Shown here piece after piece: positions 48,387 to 54,264 of a stretch of 64,000 nt of DNA. This DNA comes from UBA5066 sp048500275 (GTDB lineage Bacteria; Acidobacteriota; Thermoanaerobaculia; UBA5066). The notes beneath the pieces were generated by a model, which searched no databases, had not been told where the DNA came from, and saw nothing but the letters and a program-made list of their open reading frames with translations. The DNA lies in NCBI GenBank assembly GCA_048500275.1, contig JASNYI010000001.1:868001-932000 (forward strand). The letters run 5' to 3'. Both the position numbers and the translations under genes were made by a program. Position 1 is the first letter of the stretch, and the number at the start of each line of letters is the position of its first letter.

Positions 48387-50261
48387 GTGAGCGGCATCCT
48401 CGCCCTCGCGCTGGGCTCGTCCCACGTGCCCGATGACGGGGTCTTCAGGGCCATGCTGGAGCGGCTGCGGCATCGAGGCCCGGACGGATCGGATGTCGCT
48501 TCGGGGCCTCACCACTCGCTGGCGCACCTCCATTTCTGGACGACGCCGGAAGAGGTCGGCGAGCGACAGCCCATCTCGGACCCGGAGACAGGCCATGCTC
48601 TGGTGTTCGATGGTCGGATCGACAACCGCCGAGAACTCGAGAAAGCCCTCGGAGGGGTATCGTCGCAGGTCTCCGACGCCCGCCTCGCCCTCCGAGCCTA
48701 CATGAAATGGGGCCGGTCCTGTTTTGAGGCTCTCCTGGGACCGTTCGCGGTTCTGATTCGGGACGGGCTGACGGGGACCTTCCTGGCCGCCCGCGACCCG
48801 ATGGGCGACCGCACACTCTTCTACGCCGTCGTCCCCGGGGGGCTCGCGTTCGCGTCCGAAGAACACGCCCTGCGGGCGCACCCCGCCGTCAGCTCGAAGC
48901 TCGACGGGGAGACCCTCGCGCGCTACTTCGCGATCGAGGCGCCGCGCAGTGGAGCGACTTTCTTCAGGGCGATCCGGGAGCTGCCGGCGGGGTCGCTGCT
49001 TCTCGCGTCCGACGGACGAGTCACGATCGAGCCGTTCTGGACGCCGGGGCCTCCCGACCCGATCCGGTACCGGCGGGACGAGGAGTACGCCGAGCACCTC
49101 GCCACCGTCCTCGGCGACGCCGTGGAGTCTCGGCTCAGGAGTACGACCCGGGTGGGTATCTCGCTCAGTGGAGGGATGGATGCACCCTCGGTGGCTGCCC
49201 TCGCGGTCGAGCGGATGCGTCGCGCCGGGGACCCATCGCGCCTCTCCAGCTTCTCCTGGGTCTTCGACGAGCTGAGGCAGTGTGACGAGAGGCGCTGGAT
49301 CGAGCCCCTCGTCGAGGCCCTCGACCTCGACGCGACCTACGTCCGCGCCGACGACTTCCCGCCCCTTCGGGACCCCGGGACCTGGCCTCTGCACCCCGGG
49401 ACTCCCCTCTCGAACCCCTACCGTGCTCTCAAGCTGGCGCTCTACGCTTCAGCCGCCGAGCGCGGAATCCGGGTGCTCCTCACCGGCGTCTTCAGCGATC
49501 GTCTCTTCACCGGCCGGGAATCATGGCTAGCCTCCCGTCTCGCCGCGGGGCACTGGAGAGACCTCATCGCCCACGTCGCCGCACTCGCGTACCGCCGGCA
49601 GACCCGGCACTTCTGGCGTGATCCGGCGCTGCGCGTGCTGGTCCGCCGTCTCCTTCCCCGCCGCGCCCGGAGAGGCCGGCCCGCGTCGAAGCCCCCCTGG
49701 CTGACTCCCGAAGCCTGGGCACTCGTCGAGAGCAGCCGGCCCTCGCCTCGCCCGTCTGGACAGGACGAGGCCCAGCGCCGGGCCGCCATCGTCTTCGACG
49801 ACCTCTCGCGCCTCTCGCCGAGCGAGATCTACTTCGCGTCCCAGGCTCCCCTGGAGATTCGCGACCCGTTCCGCGACCTGCGCGTCGTCCGCTTCATGCT
49901 GGCGATTCCGCCAGAGCAGCTCGAGCGCGGACCGGAGAGGAAGCTCGTCCTCCGCCGGGCAATGCAAAGTCGGCTCCCCGAGGAGATCATCGGGAGGACC
50001 GAGCTGACGCCCCTCGACCCGTTCTACCGGTCGAGCCTCTTCGATGCGGAGGCCGAGAGGCTCGGTGTTCTCCTCCGCGGCCCGGACCCCGCCTGGAGGG
50101 GATGGATCGACGGGGAGTGGCTCCTCCGGGGGTTCCCCGCCCGATTCCGGGAGATGCCGGACGGCCGCGCGCTCCTCGTGCCCTGGTTCGCCGCCGCCGC
50201 ACAGCTGTGGGTGAACAGGACACGGGCGTCCGGAACTTCACAGCCCCAGGGCTTCCTATAG
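48387..50261 (+). CDS. Asparagine-synthetase-like lasso-peptide cyclase (C protein)
   Basis: 624 residues from the GTG at 48387, chosen because the product then begins MSGILALALG, where asparagine synthetase B begins MCGI. The glutaminase fold is present (RHRGPDGSD, DGRIDNRRELEKAL) but the nucleophilic Cys2 is Ser, as expected for enzymes that do not use glutamine. The ATP-pyrophosphatase loop reads SLSGGMDAPSVAAL (261-266 SGGMDA), with Ala where SGGxDS is usual. The downstream precursor peptide, kinase and PqqD-type genes point to a lasso-type cyclase that adenylates an Asp/Glu side chain and closes the macrolactam. No strong ribosome-binding site is visible at the chosen start. Confidence 0.82.
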   Translation: MSGILALALGSSHVPDDGVFRAMLERLRHRGPDGSDVASGPHHSLAHLHFWTTPEEVGERQPISDPETGHALVFDGRIDNRRELEKALGGVSSQVSDARLALRAYMKWGRSCFEALLGPFAVLIRDGLTGTFLAARDPMGDRTLFYAVVPGGLAFASEEHALRAHPAVSSKLDGETLARYFAIEAPRSGATFFRAIRELPAGSLLLASDGRVTIEPFWTPGPPDPIRYRRDEEYAEHLATVLGDAVESRLRSTTRVGISLSGGMDAPSVAALAVERMRRAGDPSRLSSFSWVFDELRQCDERRWIEPLVEALDLDATYVRADDFPPLRDPGTWPLHPGTPLSNPYRALKLALYASAAERGIRVLLTGVFSDRLFTGRESWLASRLAAGHWRDLIAHVAALAYRRQTRHFWRDPALRVLVRRLLPRRARRGRPASKPPWLTPEAWALVESSRPSPRPSGQDEAQRRAAIVFDDLSRLSPSEIYFASQAPLEIRDPFRDLRVVRFMLAIPPEQLERGPERKLVLRRAMQSRLPEEIIGRTELTPLDPFYRSSLFDAEAERLGVLLRGPDPAWRGWIDGEWLLRGFPARFREMPDGRALLVPWFAAAAQLWVNRTRASGTSQPQGFL

Positions 50262-50278
50262 ACTTGGCACGAACGGTA

Positions 50279-50300
50279 GATTCCCCTTCCCGGGGGAATC
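50279..50300 (+). promoter_or_regulatory. Hairpin between cyclase and precursor genes
   Basis: An 8-bp perfect stem gattcccc/ggggaatc with a 6-nt loop, 17 nt after the cyclase stop and 19 nt before the precursor ATG. It could be an mRNA processing or stabilising element that raises precursor over enzyme expression. No T-tract follows, so it is not a standard terminator. Confidence 0.5.
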
Positions 50301-50319
50301 CGCCGATTCGGGGAGTGGA

Positions 50320-50529
50320 ATGAGCCAGCGAGAGAGTCGATCAGAGCACGGGGCTTCCTGGGCGCAGCGCGGATCGGGAGAGGCCCCTCTCACGGAACCG
50401 CTGCCGCAGCGTAAGCCCTACTCCCCGCCCAGGGTTCTCGTCGAGGGCGACATTCGAAGCACCGTGCTCGGGGGAAGCCTGGGTACTGGTGATTCCGGGA
50501 ATGCGCTCGTTCAACAAGCACCGTTCTGA
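50320..50529 (+). CDS. Lasso-type RiPP precursor peptide
   Basis: 69 residues from an ATG with GGGGAGTGG just upstream. The leader contains KPYSPPRVLVEGD (Y34, P37, V39, G43), close to the lasso leader pattern YxxPxLxxxG that the PqqD-type protein binds. T48 is near the expected conserved Thr but one residue early. The C-terminal part reads GGSLGTGDSGNALVQQAPF. If the core begins at G51, D58 is residue 8; if at L50, it is residue 9. Both are standard positions for the ring-forming acid of a lasso peptide. The kinase gene overlaps its 3' end. Core boundaries and the final structure are inferred. Confidence 0.78.
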   Translation: MSQRESRSEHGASWAQRGSGEAPLTEPLPQRKPYSPPRVLVEGDIRSTVLGGSLGTGDSGNALVQQAPF

Positions 50530-51469
50530 AGGCTCATCCGGCGCTTCCCTTCCGGGATACGACGGGCGCGCGGCAGCAGTACTTCTCAGCCTAGAGCCAG
50601 AGCCCCCCGGCCCGGATCGCCAGAGCGTTCCGCTCGCTGGCCTCGAGCTCAGGGCCAGCGAACCGATCCCTGGCCTCCCCGCTCTCCCCACCAGCCAGGT
50701 CTCCCCGCGGGTGGAGGACCCGGAAGGGCATGTCGCTCCCTCGGCCTCCGTTCCCGGTCCGGCGCTGAAGACCCTGCTCGGCGACGAGCCGACGGAAGTG
50801 ACTCATCACGCCTCGCTGCTGGGCCTCACCGTTGGGGCCACCGGTTTCGGGGAGGTCATCGTCTCGGCCGACGGCCGCTACCTGCGCTGGATTCCCTCTG
50901 ATGCGGCGGCCCGGCGGCGTCCAGAGCTCATCCTCGGCCCCGGTCTCGTTCTCGCCCTCGCGTTTCAGAACGTCTTCTGCCTTCACGCGAGTGCCGTACT
51001 GGGCCCCGCGGGCGCTGTCGCTTTTGCCGGCGCCTCGGGCGCCGGGAAGTCGACCCTGGCTGCTCGCCTGGCGGCTCAGGGGAGCTTTCGGCGCCTCGCG
51101 GACGACATCCTCCCGTTTCGGGCTGCCAGGTCGGGAAGCTCGATCTACCCCCACTTCCCCCAGCTCAAACTGCCCCCCGGGAGCCAGTACCCCGAGGACG
51201 CTCCCTCCCGCCACCCCCTCTCCCGCCTCTTCCTGCTCGCCGACTGTGCGCGCGGCGAGCCCATCCTCGAACGGCCCCTTTCCCCGTCTGTTGCCGCCCT
51301 CGCCGTTTGCGGCCAGACCGTCGCGTCCCGCCTCTTCCCCGAGCCGCTCCTCGAGCGGCTCCTTCAGGCGGCCGGTCACCTCGTCTCGCATGTCCCCGTG
51401 AGCGAGCTGCGATACCCCCATCGGCCCGACGCCGTCGACGAAGTCGCCCGGCTCATCGAGGCGGCCTGA
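50501..51469 (+). CDS. HPr-kinase-like kinase of the RiPP cluster
   Basis: 322 residues if started at the ATG at 50501 (GTG at 50489 and a later GTG at about 50710 are alternatives), overlapping the precursor gene by 29 nt. The C-terminal half has the HPr kinase/phosphorylase fold: HASAV, P-loop GASGAGKSTLAARL and FRRLADDILPF. The first 75 residues are Pro/Ser-rich and not family-like. HprK homologues in lasso clusters phosphorylate the precursor on a serine (paeninodin type). Here the precursor has no C-terminal Ser; S53 and S59 are the only core serines, so the phosphosite would differ or the kinase has another role. Confidence 0.8.
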   Translation: MRSFNKHRSEGSSGASLPGYDGRAAAVLLSLEPEPPGPDRQSVPLAGLELRASEPIPGLPALPTSQVSPRVEDPEGHVAPSASVPGPALKTLLGDEPTEVTHHASLLGLTVGATGFGEVIVSADGRYLRWIPSDAAARRRPELILGPGLVLALAFQNVFCLHASAVLGPAGAVAFAGASGAGKSTLAARLAAQGSFRRLADDILPFRAARSGSSIYPHFPQLKLPPGSQYPEDAPSRHPLSRLFLLADCARGEPILERPLSPSVAALAVCGQTVASRLFPEPLLERLLQAAGHLVSHVPVSELRYPHRPDAVDEVARLIEAA

Positions 51470-51482
51470 GTCCGCGACCGTG

Positions 51483-51800
51483 ATGGACGGATCCACCGTT
51501 CTCCGTCTCCTCCCCGGGGCCATCGTCAGGAGGGTGAAGGAGGAAGCCGTCATCCTCGTTCTGGAGGAGCACAGGTTCTTCGCCGTCTCCGAGGTCGGTG
51601 CGCGGGCCCTCGAGCTGCTCGACGGCCGGGCTTCCGTGGCCGACATCATGGCCCGCCTCCAGTCCGAGTACGAGGTCTCCGAGGGGCAGCTCGAGGCCGA
51701 CCTCCTGCCGTTTTTCGAGCAGCTCATCTCGACGGGGGTGCTTCAGCTCACGATGAGGGGTGTGGGACCTCCACCGCCAGACGATAACGAGCTTCGGTGA
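51483..51800 (+). CDS. PqqD-family RiPP recognition element (lasso B1-type)
   Basis: 105 residues from the ATG at 51483. The sequence LLPGAIVRRVKEEAVILVLEEHRFFAVSEVGARALELLDG and the helical end are typical of stand-alone PqqD/RRE proteins that bind leader peptides. In split lasso systems this is B1, which normally works with a transglutaminase-like peptidase (B2) encoded beside it. No B2 is present in the window. The gene ends 46 nt before the palindrome at 51847, beyond which an unrelated operon runs in the opposite direction. Confidence 0.85.
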   Translation: MDGSTVLRLLPGAIVRRVKEEAVILVLEEHRFFAVSEVGARALELLDGRASVADIMARLQSEYEVSEGQLEADLLPFFEQLISTGVLQLTMRGVGPPPPDDNELR

Positions 51801-51846
51801 CGTGTCATCGGGATGAAATGGGGTTGGGCTCGGGGTCGTTGGGCTG

Positions 51847-51907
51847 GGGGTCAGTTCTACGTTCTACACTCTACGTCCCGTAGAGCGTAAAACGTAGAAC
51901 GGACCCC
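51847..51907. repeat. REP-like imperfect palindrome at the lasso/bufferin boundary
   Basis: Arms of 29 nt starting ggggtcagttctacgttcta, with three mismatches and a 3-nt centre. It is the diverged sister of the perfect copy at 12897. Its right arm encodes the last twelve residues and the TAG stop (51871-51873) of the bufferin enzyme gene (ending GSVLRFTLYGT). Confidence 0.88.
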
Positions 51908-53697
51908 ATCCTCAGGAGGAGTTCCACGGCCTTCCGGCCCGCCTCCTCCGCCTCGACCTCGCCGGCCTCGTCCGGGGCGAAGGCTTCGCAGACCTCGGCG
52001 AACGGGGCTCCGGCGAGGAGCTTCCTCGCGGGCTCGGCCTCCTCCGCGCTCAGCACCTCGTGGCGGACGTCGCCGTCCGCGTCCCGGCTCACGAGCAGCA
52101 CCTGTTCGCCCTCCACCTCCCGCGGCGCGCCCTCCTGCTCTTCTGCCCCCTCGTCCCACCACGCGGCGAGGTCGTAGCGCGAGGTCGTCAGCACCGCTCC
52201 CGGCAATGCCGCGAAGCGGAGCGCCGGCCAGGCTTCGGGGGGGACGTTCACGAGGTCCGCGACCCGCAGCGGCGCCGCGTCCACCGCCTGGAACGCCTCG
52301 TTTCTCGCCCACTCGAGCGCCGCGACGTCGGCCAGCCAGGGCCGAGCAGCCCCGTACTCGTGCCCGCGCAGAAAGCCCGGTAGCGCCTCCCCCGCCCAGC
52401 GGAGGGACCACCGCGTGGGCGGGTGGGCGAGGAGGTAGTCCGTCACCAGGTTGTGCCAGCGGTCCCCTCCGAGCGCCGCCGCGGTGCGGCTGAAGTCCTC
52501 GGCGAGGGTGTCGCGCAGGCGGAAGAAGTACATGTTCGCGTAGACGTCGAGCCGCTCCTCGGCCGTCCTCCGCGAGTCGCCCGTGAAGAGCTCCGCCACC
52601 GCCGCCCGCGTCTCGTCGCCGCGCGCCTCCCGCTCGTCCAGCGTCTTCGTCACCCCCTCCGCCGCCGTCACCAGGCCAAAGAGGAGAGAGAACGGGGTCA
52701 GGTCTTGATTTTCTATTCTGCGGATGCCGATCGCATGTTCGCCGCGGGCACCGGAGCCGGGACCGCGTCCGGGATGAGTGGATCCAGTGGATCCCGTGGA
52801 CGTGAATGCCCCCGTCATCCGCTCCTCGTCCATGATCGCGGCCGCCCGGTCGCGCTCGGCACGAACCACCGCCAGGTCGGGGATGTGGTCGTCCCATTCC
52901 ACCAGCGACGACACCTCTCCGAAGCGCCTCACCGCCTCGCGATAGAGCTCCCACACCTCCGGCCGCACCGGGTGGTCGTGGGTGTCCAGGAGGAGCGGCC
53001 CCATCTCCGACGGCCCGGCGAGATGGAGCTGCCACACGCTCTCCGGCGGGATCGCGGCCAGGTACTCGCGCGGGTCGTAGCCGTGGTTCGCTCCGCTCAC
53101 GAAGACGTTGTTCACGTCGAGGAGGAGCCCGCAGCCGGTTCGCCGCGCCACCTCCGCCACGAACTCCCGCTCCGGCATCGTCGAGACGCGGTAGCTCACG
53201 TAGCTCGAGACGTTCTCGAGCACCAGCACCCGCCCCAGCCTCTCCTGCACGTGCGCCACCCGCGACACCACGTTCGCCAGCGACTCTTCCGTGTACGGCA
53301 GCGGCAGCAGGTCGTGCGACGTGCGCCCTCCGACGCCCGTCCAGCAGAGGTGGTCGGAGACCCAGGCCGGCTCGACGTCCGCCGCCAGCGCGTCGAGCGC
53401 GTCGAGGTACGCCTCGTCGATCGGGTCGGTGCCGCCGATGCCGAGCGACACCCCGTGGAGCGTCATCGGGTAGCGCTCGCGAAGGGCGAGGAGAATCCTC
53501 CTCGCCCTCCCGCCCACGCCCATGTAGTTCTCGCTGATCGCCTCGAGCCAGTCGCCCGCGCTCTCTCCCGCGAGAATCGCGGCGTAGTGCTCCCTCCTGA
53601 GGCCGATACCGTGCCCGAGGAAGGGTCGCGACCCCGCCCGCGTCAGGACTTCTTCGGCGCCGCCGGCTCGGCGTTCTTCGCCTTCAGGTCCTCGCAC
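51871..53697 (-). CDS. bufBC: Fused MNIO (DUF692, BufB) and DUF2063 (BufC) protein of a bufferin locus
   Basis: 608 residues if started at the GTG at 53697, which overlaps the precursor gene; a CTG overlapping the precursor stop (53646) is the other option, and no ATG lies between. The first 290 residues of the functional part are an MNIO enzyme with iron-site motifs ISENYM, HGVSLGIGG, VSDHLCW, LENVSSYV, LLDVNNVFV, HLAGPS, THDHPV and VEWDDHIP. A linker (GSTGSTHPGRGPGSGARGE) leads into DUF2063 (VYANMYFFRLRDTLAEDF, HPPTRWSLRWAG). MNIO/DUF2063 pairs convert precursor cysteines to thiooxazole-type copper-binding groups; normally they are two genes. The linker contains a half REP element (52694-52721) and the C-terminus a second one. 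Confidence 0.85.
   Translation of the reverse strand: MRGPEGEERRAGGAEEVLTRAGSRPFLGHGIGLRREHYAAILAGESAGDWLEAISENYMGVGGRARRILLALRERYPMTLHGVSLGIGGTDPIDEAYLDALDALAADVEPAWVSDHLCWTGVGGRTSHDLLPLPYTEESLANVVSRVAHVQERLGRVLVLENVSSYVSYRVSTMPEREFVAEVARRTGCGLLLDVNNVFVSGANHGYDPREYLAAIPPESVWQLHLAGPSEMGPLLLDTHDHPVRPEVWELYREAVRRFGEVSSLVEWDDHIPDLAVVRAERDRAAAIMDEERMTGAFTSTGSTGSTHPGRGPGSGARGEHAIGIRRIENQDLTPFSLLFGLVTAAEGVTKTLDEREARGDETRAAVAELFTGDSRRTAEERLDVYANMYFFRLRDTLAEDFSRTAAALGGDRWHNLVTDYLLAHPPTRWSLRWAGEALPGFLRGHEYGAARPWLADVAALEWARNEAFQAVDAAPLRVADLVNVPPEAWPALRFAALPGAVLTTSRYDLAAWWDEGAEEQEGAPREVEGEQVLLVSRDADGDVRHEVLSAEEAEPARKLLAGAPFAEVCEAFAPDEAGEVEAEEAGRKAVELLLRMGSVLRFTLYGT
52694..52721. repeat. Half REP-like element inside the fused bufferin enzyme gene
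   Basis: The single arm ggggtcaggtcttgattttc plus tattctgc is identical to the left arm at 34166-34193, with no second arm. On the coding strand it encodes RRIENQDLTPF in frame, exactly at the junction between the MNIO and DUF2063 domains. Confidence 0.85.
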
Positions 53698-53948
53698 TCC
53701 TTCTCGGAGGCGACCATGACCCAGCCCTTGCCCTTGCACGCGTTCCGAGTGTGGCACGTGTGAGCGCCCGGCACCCCGCATTCGCTCTTTCCCTTGCAGG
53801 CGTTGCCGCCCATGCACTTGACCGTCTTCTTCTCCGCCTTCGGGGCCGTCCCCATCGGCTTCTTCTCGTCGGCGGAGACGTAGCCCGCCGAGAAGATCCC
53901 GGCCGCCGCGACCGCCGCCACCGCCCCGAACATCTGCCTGCGATTCAT
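53643..53948 (-). CDS. bufA: Bufferin-type cysteine-rich RiPP precursor
   Basis: 101 residues from an ATG with a strong ribosome-binding site (AGGAGG). An N-terminal signal peptide of about 26 residues (MNRRQMFGAVAAVAAAGIFSA) carries a twin Arg and could be Tat-type. The mature part has six cysteines (C45, C51, C57, C65, C71, C85) in two similar units, CMGGNACKGKSEC and CHTRNACKGKGW, characteristic of the BufA2 group. Bufferins are modified by MNIO enzymes and exported to bind copper. The MNIO gene starts within its 3' end. No DoxX-type BufD gene follows. Confidence 0.88.
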   Translation of the reverse strand: MNRRQMFGAVAAVAAAGIFSAGYVSADEKKPMGTAPKAEKKTVKCMGGNACKGKSECGVPGAHTCHTRNACKGKGWVMVASEKECEDLKAKNAEPAAPKKS

Positions 53949-53963
53949 CTGAACCTCCTGCCG

Positions 53964-53998
53964 TCCGGGCGGTCTCTCCGCCCGGTCTCATCCTGAGA
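53964..53998 (-). promoter_or_regulatory. Two adjacent inverted repeats upstream of the bufferin precursor gene
   Basis: The first is ccgggcgg-tctct-ccgcccgg (53964-53984), the second gtctca-tcc-tgagac (53984-53998), both with perfect stems. They lie 16-50 nt upstream of the precursor ATG, in its leader or promoter. They could be an operator or a leader structure controlling the copper RiPP; which one is not decidable from sequence. Confidence 0.5.
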
Positions 53999-54264
53999 CA
54001 AAGTTGCAGATACTAGGCGGCAAGGGGAGGCAGGGCAAGGGGCCCGAAACCGGGGCCCGAAACCGGGGACTCCTCCGATTCATGGCGCGCGGGTCGAGAA
54101 GATCCGGGCCGTCGCGACCGCGCAGCGATGCGATGGCCTTCGATCCTCGACCCGACCTGACGCCCCCTGGCCCGAAGGCGACTCCTTCGGGGTCTCCTCC
54201 TACGCATCGGGAGGGACTGACGGCTCCCGCCACTCAGCCGGTCTGCGGTGTCCCCGAAGCCGCG
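53999..54264. other. Intergenic region between the Venus-flytrap kinase and the bufferin precursor
   Basis: 266 nt with a 13-nt tandem duplication ggcccgaaaccgg (54042-54054 and 54055-54067). A short hairpin around cgactccttcggggtctc (about 54180-54197, TTCG loop) could end the kinase transcript. No coding sequence is recognised. Confidence 0.5.

Noticed and set aside
50264..50282. Sigma-54-like promoter (ttggcacgaacggtagatt) before the RiPP precursor
   Set aside because: The -24 half TTGGCAC is good, but the -12 half lacks the essential GC (GTAG instead of TTGC).
54042..54067. 13-nt tandem repeat as a possible CRISPR or iteron array
   Set aside because: Only two units, no spacers and no Cas or replication genes nearby.
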